Positions 16,907 to 25,631 of a DNA stretch of 64,000 nucleotides are shown one piece after another (position 1 is the first letter of the stretch; each line of letters begins with the position of its first letter). The DNA comes from Maricaulis sp. Lineage in GTDB: Bacteria > Pseudomonadota > Alphaproteobacteria > Caulobacterales > Maricaulaceae. A program made the position numbers and the translations under genes. Under the pieces are notes generated by a model, which saw only the letters and a list, made by a program, of their open reading frames with translations, was not told the DNA's origin and did no database searches. Location: the NCBI RefSeq assembly GCF_017642925.1, contig NZ_JAEPOL010000006.1, positions 1-64,000 on the forward strand. Reading direction: 5' to 3'.

Positions 16907-17725
16907 ATGTCGGCGCAAAACACCATCGAGCTGGACCTGGAGTGTTACAAAGCACTGGAATCTCACCGGCAATCACTGGACGAGAGCGCACTGGACATTC
17001 TGCGCCGCATCCTTCTAAGCGCTGACAGTCCTTATAAGACGCATCCTGCGGACCCTGCGGAACGGAGTGCGTCGGCCGGAGGCGAGGAAGGGAATGTCGG
17101 CGGTGGCGCACCGGATCGTACGAGCCCGACTTTGCCGCTTGATGGGACGGGCTCGACCTTGTCACCGGATCGCATGAGCTCGACTTCGCTGCTCGATCGG
17201 ACGGGCTCGACCTTGTCGCCGGATCGCATGAGCCCGACTTTGCCGCTTGATGGGACGGGCTCGACCTTGTCACCGGATCGCATGAGCTCGACTTCGCTGC
17301 TCGATCGGACGGGCTCGACCTTGTCACCGGGTCGCATGAGCCCGACTTTGCCGCCCGACTGGCAGGATCCGAATGACGAGACGGAAAGGCGAACCGGCAA
17401 TTATCTCGTCCAGCTCGGAGAAAGGGCCTGTTTCGCGCCCAGCCAGAAGGCCGCCTACCGGCTGGGGCTGATCTGGCTGGAGAAAACCCGTCCGGGCCTG
17501 CTGGCCGCACTCGCTCATGCTGGCACGCGAAACCGCCGGATCGTGGCGCATTCCCCGGACGCGCTCTATCCGCGATCGCCGGCGCTGGCCAAACATGCTG
17601 AAAAGCTGATCGATGACTGGTATGTCGATGTGAACCTCTCGAAGGAACAAAAGCTTTCGCGTCTCAAGACCGCCTGCCGGCATGCCGGCCTGATGTTCGG
17701 CAAGGATCTTATTGTTGACCTCTGA
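16907..17725 (+). CDS. SeqA-like replication-regulator homologue with repeat-expanded linker
   Basis: 272 residues; ATG 16907 is preceded by GGAGG. The N terminus ([16 protein letters not shown] and [12 protein letters not shown]) matches the oligomerisation domain of E. coli SeqA (KTIEVDDELYSYIASH, ESASDILRRML). After a 100-residue linker, residues ~165-272 follow the order of the SeqA C-terminal DNA-binding domain: helices [29 protein letters not shown] against Seq[33 protein letters not shown] against TPYWVITNTNTGRKCSMI, and a final helix. The SeqA NTN residues that read hemimethylated GATC are not conserved. The linker (69-152) has 18-residue repeats PDRMSxTxxLDxTGSTLS. Known: SeqA delays re-initiation and is typical of Dam-containing gammaproteobacteria. 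The homology is read by eye from memory of SeqA; the role here is inferred. It overlaps dapE. Confidence 0.7.
   Translation: MSAQNTIELDLECYKALESHRQSLDESALDILRRILLSADSPYKTHPADPAERSASAGGEEGNVGGGAPDRTSPTLPLDGTGSTLSPDRMSSTSLLDRTGSTLSPDRMSPTLPLDGTGSTLSPDRMSSTSLLDRTGSTLSPGRMSPTLPPDWQDPNDETERRTGNYLVQLGERACFAPSQKAAYRLGLIWLEKTRPGLLAALAHAGTRNRRIVAHSPDALYPRSPALAKHAEKLIDDWYVDVNLSKEQKLSRLKTACRHAGLMFGKDLIVDL
17111..17359 (+). repeat. In-frame tandem repeats (27/54/108 bp) in the SeqA-like gene
   Basis: Four 54-bp units and a partial fifth begin at 17111, 17165, 17219, 17273 and 17327. They alternate between two versions, so a 108-bp pair is nearly perfectly repeated, and each 54-bp unit is itself two related 27-bp halves. 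Encoded pattern: PDRMSPTLP / LDGTGSTLS and PDRMSSTSL / [13 protein letters not shown] occurs about six times in the array. Near-identity at DNA level means recent expansion and likely length variation between strains. Confidence 0.95.
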
Positions 17726-18887
17726 AACCGGCTTCGACCTCGCCAATCCAGTCCCGATCGCCCAGGCGCTGATCCGGCGCCCGTCGATCACGCCGGCCGA
17801 TGCCGGTGCGCTGGACGTGCTGCAGGGCATGCTGGAGGCGATGGGGTTTGCCTGCCGGCGTTATCCTTTCGGCGAGGTCGACAATCTCTATGCCCGCCTC
17901 GGCACAGCCTCGCCCTGCTTCCTGTTTGCCGGACACACCGATGTCGTGCCGCCCGGTGACGAGGCCGGCTGGCAGCGCGCACCGTTTGCCGCCGAAGAAG
18001 CGGACGGGGTTCTGTGGGGACGCGGCGCGGCCGACATGAAGGGTGCGATTGCCGCAATGGTCGCCGCCGTGCGCCGCCATCTCGACGCGTCCGGCACGCC
18101 GGACGGCTCGATCGCCTTCCTGATCACGGGCGATGAGGAAGGTCCGGCGATCAATGGCACCAAGGCCGTGCTCAAGGCGCTGGAGGCCGAAGGCGAGACT
18201 TTCGACCATTGCCTGGTCGGCGAGCCTACCAATCCCAATGCGCTGGGCGACACGATCAAGTCGGGCCGGCGCGGATCGCTGAATTGCGAGATCACCGTCA
18301 CCGGCCGCCAGGGGCATGTGGCCTATCCGGAGCGGGCCGAAAACCCGATCCCGCCTTTGCTCGACCTGCTGGCGCGGCTGACCGCGCGGACGCTGGACAG
18401 CGGCGTGCCGCACTTCCAGCCGTCCAATCTGGAAATCACCACGGTGGATGTCGGCAATCCGACCACCAATGTCATTCCCGCCACCGCCCGGGCCCGCTTC
18501 AACATCCGCTTCAACATCGCCCATACCGGCGCCGATCTGACCCGCTGGATCGAGGATGAGGCGGCCGGCGTGAACCTGCATTTCGACGGGCAGGTGAAGA
18601 CCGATATCCATGTTACGGGCGAAGCCTTCCTCACACCGGCAGGCGCCTTCACCAGCCTGCTGCAGGATTGCGTGGAAGCGGAAACCGGGCGCAGGCCCGC
18701 CCTGACCACCGGCGGCGGAACCTCCGACGCCCGCTTCATCCAGGCCTATGCGCCCGTGGCCGAGTTCGGCCTCGTCGGCGCGACCATGCACCAGGTCAAT
18801 GAGCGCGTGCCCGTCAGCGATATCGAGAGCCTGACGCGGATCTATGCGCGCATTCTGGATCGCTATTTCAAGGATACGCCGGAATGA
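17712..18887 (+). CDS. dapE: Succinyl-diaminopimelate desuccinylase
   Basis: 391 residues from TTG 17712 (or the adjacent TTG 17715), overlapping the end of the SeqA-like gene by 14 bases, so translation is likely coupled. Zinc-ligand motifs: [10 protein letters not shown] (H75), GRGAADMKG (D108), TGDEEGPA (E142/E143) and GGGTSDARF near the C terminus; the lid/dimerisation domain contains [21 protein letters not shown]. It removes succinate from N-succinyl-LL-diaminopimelate for lysine and peptidoglycan synthesis, acting with DapD. Full length. The next gene overlaps its stop by four bases. Confidence 0.95.
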   Translation: MLTSETGFDLANPVPIAQALIRRPSITPADAGALDVLQGMLEAMGFACRRYPFGEVDNLYARLGTASPCFLFAGHTDVVPPGDEAGWQRAPFAAEEADGVLWGRGAADMKGAIAAMVAAVRRHLDASGTPDGSIAFLITGDEEGPAINGTKAVLKALEAEGETFDHCLVGEPTNPNALGDTIKSGRRGSLNCEITVTGRQGHVAYPERAENPIPPLLDLLARLTARTLDSGVPHFQPSNLEITTVDVGNPTTNVIPATARARFNIRFNIAHTGADLTRWIEDEAAGVNLHFDGQVKTDIHVTGEAFLTPAGAFTSLLQDCVEAETGRRPALTTGGGTSDARFIQAYAPVAEFGLVGATMHQVNERVPVSDIESLTRIYARILDRYFKDTPE

Positions 18888-19462
18888 TGCGCCTGGTCGC
18901 GGAAGCCTGGGTCGCGCTGGGCGCGAGCTGGCGCATCTTCACCTTCCGGCCGGACTGGCAGTCCGGCTTCGATGTGTCGATGGGCGGGTTCTGGCGCTCC
19001 TTCGCCGCGATCCTCTTCGCCGTACCGATGATCGCGATGATCCATGTCGCCGGCCAGGCCGTCGGGCGCGAACTGAGCTGGGCCGACGAATTCCTGATCC
19101 AGGGCCTGTCCTGGGTGCTGTTCCCGATCTCGGCCGCCCTGGCAGCGCAGGTTACCAGCGCACGCGCCGGTTTCGTGCGCTGGATCGTGGTACACAACTG
19201 GGCCGTCCTGTGGCTGTATGCCTATCTCTTCGTGTTCTGGACCGTGTTCACGGCCGGGCTGCTGCCGGTGGAGCTGATGCGGGTCGCGCTGTTCGTCTAT
19301 CCCTATCTGCGCGTCCTCGCGCACTGGCGCATCGCCTACGTCTCGCTGGGCCTGCCGACCATCACCTCGGCCCTGGCCGCCGCCGTGCCGGTGCTGGCAA
19401 TCGAGATTGCGGTCGCCGTCTACTTCGCCACCCTGATCGCGCCTCAGGCGCCCGGCGGATAG
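18884..19462 (+). CDS. Integral membrane protein of unknown function next to dapE
   Basis: 192 residues; its ATG overlaps the dapE stop (ATGA). Four or five hydrophobic segments are visible ([72 protein letters not shown]). The N-terminal part carries a [10 protein letters not shown] motif. No recognised family. Its 3' end overlaps the convergent truA gene tail-to-tail by 19 bases. Confidence 0.8.
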   Translation: MMRLVAEAWVALGASWRIFTFRPDWQSGFDVSMGGFWRSFAAILFAVPMIAMIHVAGQAVGRELSWADEFLIQGLSWVLFPISAALAAQVTSARAGFVRWIVVHNWAVLWLYAYLFVFWTVFTAGLLPVELMRVALFVYPYLRVLAHWRIAYVSLGLPTITSALAAAVPVLAIEIAVAVYFATLIAPQAPGG

Positions 19463-20193
19463 TCCACCGCGACGAGGTAGAGCCCGTCCGGCGGCGCAAC
19501 CGGCCCGCAGCGGCTGCGATCGGCGGCGTCCAGCGCCGCCTTGAAATCCTTCGCGCTCCACTTGCCCGTGCCGACCTCGACCAGCGAGCCCACCATGGAG
19601 CGCACCTGGCGGTGCAGGAAGGAGCGCGCCGAACAGGTCAGCTGGACCTCCTCGCCATAGCGCGAGACCTGCACCGCATCGAGCGTCTTCACCGGGCTTT
19701 CCGCCTGGCACTGGGCATCGCGGAATGTCGTGAAATCATGCTGTCCCAGCAGCGCCTGGGCCGCGTGATGCATCGCATCGGCGTCCAGACGTTTCGGCAC
19801 CCGCCAGACCTGGCCGCGATCGAGGGTGAGCGGCGGGCGGCGGTCGATCATGCGGTAGAGATAGTGCCGGCTCGTCGCCGAGAAACGGGCATGGAATTCA
19901 TCGTCCACGCGCTCGGCCTCCAGAACGGCGACCGGATCGGGCTTGAGGTGATAATTCAGCGCATCGCGCACCTTGTCAGCGGCCAGATCCTTGACGAGAT
20001 CGAGATGCGCGACCTGCCCCAGCGCATGTACGCCGCTATCGGTCCGGCCGGCGCCATAGACCAGGACCGGCGCACCATCCAGACGTTCCGCGGCGCGCTC
20101 GAGCGAGGCCTGGACGGAAGGGGCATTGTCCTGGCGCTGCCAGCCGGCAAAGGGCGTCCCGTCATACTCGATGGTGATCTTGTAGCGCGGCAT
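19444..20193 (-). CDS. truA: tRNA pseudouridine(38-40) synthase
   Basis: 249 residues. [20 protein letters not shown] at the start and [15 protein letters not shown] (catalytic Asp in RTDSGVH) are TruA signatures; YRMIDRRPP and [11 protein letters not shown] follow in order. It converts U38-U40 in the anticodon stem to pseudouridine. The ATG overlaps the fmt stop (ATGA), giving the common fmt-truA pair. Confidence 0.97.
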   Translation of the reverse strand: MPRYKITIEYDGTPFAGWQRQDNAPSVQASLERAAERLDGAPVLVYGAGRTDSGVHALGQVAHLDLVKDLAADKVRDALNYHLKPDPVAVLEAERVDDEFHARFSATSRHYLYRMIDRRPPLTLDRGQVWRVPKRLDADAMHHAAQALLGQHDFTTFRDAQCQAESPVKTLDAVQVSRYGEEVQLTCSARSFLHRQVRSMVGSLVEVGTGKWSAKDFKAALDAADRSRCGPVAPPDGLYLVAVDYPPGA

Positions 20194-21125
20194 CAGGCGA
20201 GCACCGTGCCGGGTTCGACGCTGTTGCCGCGCAGGAAGTCGGTGGCATCCATGGCGCCCTTGCCCGCCCGCTGCAGGCGGGTGAGACGCAGCGCGCCCTC
20301 ACCGCAGGCGATCAGGAGATTGCCGTCGAGCACTTCGCCCGGCGCGCCCGAACCCGTCTCGGCCTGCGCCATCAACACCTTCACCCGCACGGCCTCCTTG
20401 CCGGTATCCAGTTCGAACCAGGCGCCCGGGAAGGGGGAGAGGCCGCGCACATGATTGGCCAGTTCATTGGCCGGGCGCGTCCAGTCGATCCGCGCTTCCT
20501 CGGAGGAGATCTTCTTCGCATAGGTGACGCCCTCCTCCGATTGCGGCACGGCTTCCAGACTGTCGCGTTCAAGCGCCGACAGCGCGCGCGGCCACATGAG
20601 GGCGCCCGTCTCCATCAGCTTGTCGTGCAGGCTGGCCGCGGTATCGGTGGGGGCAATGGCAACGGTTTCCGACAGCAGGATCGGGCCGGTGTCCAGACCC
20701 GCCTCCATCTGCTGGATCTGCACGCCGGTCGTCGCATCGCCGGCCATGATGGCGCGCTGGATCGGCGCCGCCCCGCGCCAGCGCGGCAGCAGGGAGGCGT
20801 GCAGGTTGAGACAGCCCATGCGCGGTGCATCCAGGGCCGCCTGCGGCAGGATCTGGCCATAGGCCACCACGGCGGCGACATCGAGATCGAGCGAGGCAAA
20901 CTCCTCGATCACCTGCGGATCGCGGAAACTGTCCGGTGTCGAGACCGGAATGCCCAGCACTTCGGCGAGCTGGTGGACCGGTGTCTTCTGCTCGGCCTGG
21001 CCACGGCCACGCCGGCGCGGCGGCTGGGTGTAGACCCGGGCGACCTCATGGCCGGCGGCGGCGATCTCGGCCAGAGAGCGGGCGGCGAAGTCGGGCGTTC
21101 CCATGAAGGCGAGGCGGAGCGTCAT
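20193..21125 (-). CDS. fmt: Methionyl-tRNA formyltransferase
   Basis: 310 residues. [19 protein letters not shown] at the start, the formyl-donor-site motif [21 protein letters not shown], then [17 protein letters not shown], and a C-terminal OB-like domain. It formylates initiator Met-tRNA. def, its usual neighbour, lies 4 kb away at 25076 on the same strand, so the def-fmt-truA cluster is interrupted here. Confidence 0.97.
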   Translation of the reverse strand: MTLRLAFMGTPDFAARSLAEIAAAGHEVARVYTQPPRRRGRGQAEQKTPVHQLAEVLGIPVSTPDSFRDPQVIEEFASLDLDVAAVVAYGQILPQAALDAPRMGCLNLHASLLPRWRGAAPIQRAIMAGDATTGVQIQQMEAGLDTGPILLSETVAIAPTDTAASLHDKLMETGALMWPRALSALERDSLEAVPQSEEGVTYAKKISSEEARIDWTRPANELANHVRGLSPFPGAWFELDTGKEAVRVKVLMAQAETGSGAPGEVLDGNLLIACGEGALRLTRLQRAGKGAMDATDFLRGNSVEPGTVLA

Positions 21126-21206
21126 TGTCGATCAACATTCATCTGAGGTTGGGCTTGGGGTGTGATATCGTCCCCGGCAATGAAACGCCAAGAGGAAGCG
21201 TCACCC

Positions 21207-21569
21207 ATGAAACTCGCCTGGCTTGTCCTGCCCCTGACCCTGCTCGCCGCCTGCGCCGCCACTGACAGCCCGCCGCCCGGCCATGGCGGACCGGACCCGG
21301 TCGTCGTCGGTATCGGCGAGATGTGCGGCGGCAATACGCGTCCCCAGCGGATTTGCGGCGGTGCGCCGGAGGCCAATTACTGCCGCTATGAACAGGCCGC
21401 CATGTGCGGCGCAGCCGACGCGCCCGGCACCTGCCAGCCCCGGCCGCAGATGTGCACCCGGGAATACCGCCCGGTCTGCGGCTGTGACGGCCAGACCTAT
21501 GGCAATGCCTGCACCGCGGCCTCGGCCGGGGTCAGTATTGTCCATGACGGCGAATGCCGCGCGGACTAG
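21207..21569 (+). CDS. Kazal-type protease-inhibitor-like lipoprotein 1
   Basis: 120 residues from ATG 21207 (AGAGGA upstream). Lipoprotein signal LVLPLTLLAAC, with the Cys at residue 15. A Cys-rich segment (MCGGNTRPQRICGG, YCRYEQAAMCG) precedes a Kazal domain, CTREYRPVCGCDGQTYGNAC ... GEC, at about 83-118. Known: Kazal domains inhibit serine proteases through the exposed loop after the second Cys (here around REYRPV). Presumably anchored to a membrane facing the periplasm or surface. The next gene downstream is a paralogue. Confidence 0.88.
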   Translation: MKLAWLVLPLTLLAACAATDSPPPGHGGPDPVVVGIGEMCGGNTRPQRICGGAPEANYCRYEQAAMCGAADAPGTCQPRPQMCTREYRPVCGCDGQTYGNACTAASAGVSIVHDGECRAD

Positions 21570-21711
21570 CGTTCACGGCGGGACGGGATTTGCTTCAGCC
21601 ACGCAATAATTCGTGATGGCCGGCGATCAACGTCCCGCTACCCCAATAACGGGCATAATGGTAAATCGCACCCGCGTGCCAATCATGGCACGAGGGTCAA
21701 GGACACCATAC

Positions 21712-22080
21712 ATGCGCATGCAAATTTCCGCTGCTCTTCTGGGCGGCGCGCTTCTGATGGCCTGCACTGCTTCCGAAGACGTCTCCGCAGCTCAGGACGC
21801 TGCCCAGGACGACACGTCTGTCGCGAGCGAAACCGTCACCGAAACCCCGGCCGAAACGGTCGTCGAGGACACCGGTACGGACCACATGTCGACCGACGCA
21901 ACGGTCGATGCTGAAACCCCGGCCGAAACGGTGGAAGCCGAAGCGGTCTGCACCCAGGACTATGCTCCGGTGTGCGGTTCCGACGGCGAAACCTACGGCA
22001 ATGCCTGCGAAGCCGAGCTCGCCGGCGTGGACGTGGCCGCCTCTGGCGAATGCCACACCGACGAAGAGCCGCAGAACTAA
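21712..22080 (+). CDS. Kazal-type protease-inhibitor-like lipoprotein 2
   Basis: 122 residues; ATG 21712 is preceded by AAGGA (ATG 21718 is possible). The lipoprotein signal AALLGGALLMAC is followed by a long acidic, Thr/Glu-rich stalk (ETVTETPAETVVEDTG, AETPAETVEAEA) and a single Kazal domain, CTQDYAPVCGSDGETYGNAC ... GEC, at about 80-115. The stalk could hold the domain away from the membrane. Two terminators follow. Confidence 0.88.
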   Translation: MRMQISAALLGGALLMACTASEDVSAAQDAAQDDTSVASETVTETPAETVVEDTGTDHMSTDATVDAETPAETVEAEAVCTQDYAPVCGSDGETYGNACEAELAGVDVAASGECHTDEEPQN

Positions 22081-22136
22081 AGCGTGGTCAGGTGAAGTGG
22101 GAACCGGTTCACCGGTTCGACCACGCGACCACTCAG
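22081..22136. repeat. Dispersed 56-bp intergenic repeat, copy 1
   Basis: The stretch AGCGTGRTCAGGTGAAGTGG followed by GKWACCGGTTCACCGGTTCG and RWCACGCGACCACTCAG is shared with 62805-62860, differing at only a few positions. It contains GTGGTC/GACCAC and CCGGTTCACCGG inverted repeats and can fold. It lies just after the stop of the Kazal lipoprotein gene. Confidence 0.85.
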
Positions 22137-22140
22137 CATT

Positions 22141-22225
22141 CCGGGGCAGGAAACGATCCTGCCCCGGGCTTCTCTCCGCATCGAAAACCTGACGGGCCGG
22201 TTTCCCAACGACCGGCCCGTCTTGT
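22141..22225 (+). terminator. Two consecutive terminator hairpins after the Kazal gene
   Basis: First hairpin: CCGGGGCAGGA/TCCTGCCCCGG (22141-22151 with 22157-22167, loop of five). Second: GACGGGCCGGT/ACCGGCCCGTC (22191-22201 with 22211-22221), followed by TTGTTTT. The second is a good plus-strand intrinsic terminator. Both also shield the convergent lipoprotein gene ending at 22247. Confidence 0.8.
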
Positions 22226-22246
22226 TTTCGGGCTTGTTTTTGAGCC

Positions 22247-22816
22247 CTATTCGAAACCCCAGGGCGGGGGCGGGGCATCCACCGGCCGGGTCAGATCGAA
22301 CTCCGCCGCGAAATGCCGCTCCGGACGGTCCAGCGCATAGGTGAAGCTGTCGTCGGTCAGCGTGATCGACCAGACATTCTCCATCGAGGCCGGAATACCC
22401 TCGCGCTCGAACAGCTCGCGCGAGAAATCGTCGGCGGGGAATTCGGCCCGGCTGTCGGTCGGCGGCGAGACCGTATCCCCGCCATACTGGGTCAGCACGT
22501 CCTCGCTGCCATCCTCATGACGGTGATCGTGCTTGAGACGCAGATGGCCGTCGCCCATGCGCGTGATCACCCAGGTCCGCGACCGGTCCTCCCCGACATG
22601 CAGCGGAATGCGAATTTCCGTGTCCGAACACTCCCGCACATGCATGACGAGACGCTGCGACGCCCAGTCGGCATCGCGCGGATCGTCGCTGGCGACATGC
22701 CCCTCGAACGCCTGGCCGCAATAGGCGCCGAGACGGTCGAACAGGTCGGCCTGGTCTGCAGGCTGTGAACAGGCCAGCAGGGCCAGCGGCACGAGGCCGG
22801 TCATCAGGTGTTTCAT
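22247..22816 (-). CDS. Lipoprotein of unknown function
   Basis: 189 residues from ATG 22816. Lipobox LVPLALLAC (Cys at residue 15). The body contains AYCGQAFEGHVASDDPRDADW, VRECSDTEIRIPLHVGEDRSRTW and RLKHDHRHEDGSEDVLTQYGGDT, suggesting a beta-rich domain seen in several marine alphaproteobacterial hypothetical lipoproteins. No enzyme motif is recognised. Monocistronic. Confidence 0.8.
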   Translation of the reverse strand: MKHLMTGLVPLALLACSQPADQADLFDRLGAYCGQAFEGHVASDDPRDADWASQRLVMHVRECSDTEIRIPLHVGEDRSRTWVITRMGDGHLRLKHDHRHEDGSEDVLTQYGGDTVSPPTDSRAEFPADDFSRELFEREGIPASMENVWSITLTDDSFTYALDRPERHFAAEFDLTRPVDAPPPPWGFE

Positions 22817-22973
22817 TGGCAATCTCTCTCCCCAATCGCGGATTACCCTGCCCGATCCTTGCCGCAGTGGAAACAATCCTTTTCGTCCGGCGTGGTGGGT
22901 CGCGCGGCCGATCATGCCTATCTTGGGGTCAAGCCAAGGCCCGAGCGGCCTGCAAGACAAGGAGCGCATCGCC

Positions 22974-23825
22974 ATGACTGCGACCGATACCCTGACCCGC
23001 CCGCGCAAGATCACCAAGGTCTCGCGCGGCCTGCCGACCTCCGACGGGGCCGGCGTGAAACTCACCCGCATGCTGGGCCATCGCGGGCTGATGGATCTCG
23101 ACCCCTTCCTGATGCTCGACCAGATCCGCTCCGACGACAGCGCGGACTACATGGCCGGCTTCCCGAACCATCCCCACCGCGGCTTCGAGACCGTGACGAT
23201 CATGCTGGACGGCAAGATGCGCCACGGTGACAACAAGGGCCATGCCGGCGTGATCGAGGGCGGCGGCATCCAGTGGATGACGGCCGGCCGCGGCATCGTG
23301 CACTCGGAGATTCCCGAGCAGGAGGATGGCCGCCTGTGGGGCTTCCAGCTGTGGGTGAACCTGCCCTCGCACATGAAGATGACCGATCCGGGCTATCAGG
23401 AGTTCTCCAGGGACGAGATCCCGGTGGAAACCCGCGACGGGGCGACCCTGCGCGTGCTCGCCGGCAAGAGTGCCTCGGGCGTTGAAGGCCCGGCGAAATC
23501 GGTCTCGATCCAGCCGACGCTGATCGACATCGTGCTGGAACCGGGCGCCACGCTGCGTGAAAGCATCGATGCGGACCACACCGCCTTCATCGCCGTCTAC
23601 AAGGGCATGGTCTCGTCCGGCGAAGGCCGGGTGAGCGATCCCGATCTGGGCGTGCTGGAGGACGGCGATACGATCGAGCTGACCGCCGGGCCCGAAGGCG
23701 CCAGCCTGCTGCTGGTGGCCGGAAAGCCGATCAACGAGCCGGTCGCGCGCTACGGCCCCTTCGTGATGAATACCGAAGCCGAGCTGCACCAGGCGGTGCG
23801 CGACTTCCAGGCGGGCCGTTTCTAG
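22974..23825 (+). CDS. Pirin-family protein
   Basis: 283 residues; ATG 22974 has AAGGAG upstream. Bicupin. The N-terminal metal-binding pattern is FPNHPHRGFETVTIMLDGKMRHGDNKGHAG (His-rich) plus GRGIVHSEIPEQEDG; the C-terminal cupin is degenerate. Known: pirins are Fe(II) cupins, and some act as quercetin dioxygenases or redox regulators. The neighbour downstream is a glutathionyl-hydroquinone reductase, so a quinone or redox role is possible, but this is an inference. Confidence 0.93.
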   Translation: MTATDTLTRPRKITKVSRGLPTSDGAGVKLTRMLGHRGLMDLDPFLMLDQIRSDDSADYMAGFPNHPHRGFETVTIMLDGKMRHGDNKGHAGVIEGGGIQWMTAGRGIVHSEIPEQEDGRLWGFQLWVNLPSHMKMTDPGYQEFSRDEIPVETRDGATLRVLAGKSASGVEGPAKSVSIQPTLIDIVLEPGATLRESIDADHTAFIAVYKGMVSSGEGRVSDPDLGVLEDGDTIELTAGPEGASLLLVAGKPINEPVARYGPFVMNTEAELHQAVRDFQAGRF

Positions 23826-23909
23826 GCGGAACCGATACCGGCCGGACCCGTAGCATCAATTGCGGGTCCGGTACCCGGCACACTCGCAACACCAGGAAAG
23901 GAGAACCCG

Positions 23910-24884
23910 ATGGGCCTCCTCGTCGACGGCCAGTGGCAGGACCGCTGGTATGATACGGACAAGACCGGCGGACGCTTCGAACGCTCCGCCTCGCAATTGC
24001 GCAACTGGGTGACGCCGGACGGCGAGCCCGGCCCCTCCGGCCGCGGCGGTTTCAAGGCCGAGCCCGGGCGCTATCACCTCTATGTCTCCTATGCCTGCCC
24101 CTGGGCGCACCGCACGCTGATCTACCGCGCGCTGAAGGGCCAGGAAGACATGATCTCGGTCTCCGTCGTCGACTGGCTGATGGGCGAGAATGGCTGGACC
24201 TTCAAGGATCGCGGCGACGGCATTGTCGGCGACGATCTCTTCGGCAAGGACTTCCTCTACCAGGTCTATCTGGAGAGCGAGCCGGACTATTCCGGCCGTG
24301 TCACCGTGCCCGTGCTGTGGGACAAGCAGACCGGCCGCATCGTCTCGAACGAGAGCGCCGAGATCATCCGCATGTTCAACTCCGCCTTCGATGGCGTCGG
24401 TGCAGCGGCGGGCGACTGGTATCCGCAAGACAGGCGCGACGAAATCGACGCGCTGAACGACCGCATCTACGAGACGGTGAACAATGGCGTCTACAAATCC
24501 GGTTTTGCGACCACACAGGACGCCTATGAAGAGGCCGTGCGCCCGCTCTTCGACAGTCTGAACTGGATCGAGGGCATTCTGGCGGAGACGCGTTTCCTGA
24601 CCGGCGACACACCGACCGAGGCGGACTGGCGTCTACTGCCCACCCTGTTGCGCTTCGACCTCGTCTATCACGGCCATTTCAAGTGCAATATCCGGCGGAT
24701 CGCGGACTATCCCAACCTGTCCGGCTATATGCGCGAGCTCTACCAATGGCCCGGCATCGCCGGCACCTGCAATTTCGACCACGCCAAGAAGCACTACTAT
24801 GCCAGCCATGAAAACGTAAACCCGACCGGCATCGTCCCGGTGGGACCGGCACTGGATCTGGAACGGCCGCACGGGCGGGGGTAG
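23910..24884 (+). CDS. Glutathionyl-hydroquinone reductase (Xi-class GST)
   Basis: 324 residues. The active-site motif YVSYACPWAHRTLI (C63) and the family motif TVNNGVYKSGFATTQDAYE with NWIEG mark the YqjG/ECM4/PcpF family, which reduces glutathionyl-(hydro)quinones. Length and order (thioredoxin-like domain, then all-helical domain with FLTGDTPTEADW) are normal. Ribosome site AAGGAGAA. Follows the pirin gene at 84 bp; they may share a transcript. Confidence 0.92.
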   Translation: MGLLVDGQWQDRWYDTDKTGGRFERSASQLRNWVTPDGEPGPSGRGGFKAEPGRYHLYVSYACPWAHRTLIYRALKGQEDMISVSVVDWLMGENGWTFKDRGDGIVGDDLFGKDFLYQVYLESEPDYSGRVTVPVLWDKQTGRIVSNESAEIIRMFNSAFDGVGAAAGDWYPQDRRDEIDALNDRIYETVNNGVYKSGFATTQDAYEEAVRPLFDSLNWIEGILAETRFLTGDTPTEADWRLLPTLLRFDLVYHGHFKCNIRRIADYPNLSGYMRELYQWPGIAGTCNFDHAKKHYYASHENVNPTGIVPVGPALDLERPHGRG

Positions 24885-24928
24885 GAGCCAGAAGAGTTTC
24901 CTCCCCGCGCATTTTTCCCGGCCGCATG

Positions 24929-25037
24929 TCCCGCGAAAGCGGGACGAAGAGCCGGGACCTACAAGACGTGCGTCGAGCCGGCTTCACGTCCACTGGGTCC
25001 CGGATCTGCAGCCTGCCTTCGCAGGCTTCCGTCCGGG
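24929..25037. repeat. Intergenic hairpins between the GST and def genes
   Basis: The 191-bp gap between the convergent GST and def genes holds GTCCCGC-GAAA-GCGGGAC (about 24929-24946) and GCCTGC/GCAGGC around 25010-25026, with a CCCGGA/TCCGGG pair flanking the latter. Stable stems without T runs; probably repetitive palindromic elements or weak terminators. Confidence 0.5.
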
Positions 25038-25075
25038 AAAACCGTGAAATTCTGAAATGAAATGGGGAGAAAAAC

Positions 25076-25600
25076 CTAAGCCGCGTCGCGCGACTTTTCC
25101 TTTTCGGCCTTCTTCACCTTCTGCACCGCCCGCTGCCGCTTCAGGCGGGAGAGGTAGTCGATGAAGAGAATGCCTTCCAGGTGGTCCATTTCGTGCTGGA
25201 TGCACACGGCGAACATGCCTTCGGCGATCTCGTCGCGCTCATTCCCGTCATAGTCGAGATATTGCACGCGGATGCGGTCGGGACGCTCGACCTCGTCGAA
25301 CACGGCCGGCACCGACAGGCAGCCTTCCTCATAGGGACGCAGCGTGTCGGACGGGTCGGACAGGACCGGATTGACGAAATAGCGCGGCTGCGGCTCCTCG
25401 TCGGAACCGGCCAGATCCATCACGATCACGCGCTTGGGCACACCGATCTGGATCGCGGCGAGGCCGATGCCATCGGCCGCGTACATCGAGTCCAGCATGT
25501 CGTCCATCAACGCACGGAGCTCGTCATCCACCCGGTCGACCGGTTGGGAGACTTCCTTCAGACGCGGGTCCGGGACGGTAAGAATTTCACGTATAGCCAT
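25076..25600 (-). CDS. def: Peptide deformylase
   Basis: 174 residues. The three PDF motifs are [10 protein letters not shown] (44-53), EEGCLS (91-96, C94) and HEMDHLEG (136-143; H136, E137, H140), all intact; motif 1 has Ile where Pro is commoner. It removes the formyl group from new proteins. The C terminus is unusually basic ([18 protein letters not shown]). It follows rmuC at 31 bp. Confidence 0.97.
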   Translation of the reverse strand: MAIREILTVPDPRLKEVSQPVDRVDDELRALMDDMLDSMYAADGIGLAAIQIGVPKRVIVMDLAGSDEEPQPRYFVNPVLSDPSDTLRPYEEGCLSVPAVFDEVERPDRIRVQYLDYDGNERDEIAEGMFAVCIQHEMDHLEGILFIDYLSRLKRQRAVQKVKKAEKEKSRDAA

Positions 25601-25631
25601 GCCCCTAAAATAGTCGCAGCGGCTTAACGGT

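Noticed and set aside
16544-16972. Minus-strand ORF (142 codons) across the 19-bp repeats
   Set aside because: The repeat period breaks the frame, giving unrelated peptides per unit, and no ribosome site is present.
17111-17359. CRISPR or minisatellite outside a gene
   Set aside because: The repeats are in frame, a multiple of three, and inside a protein-coding gene.
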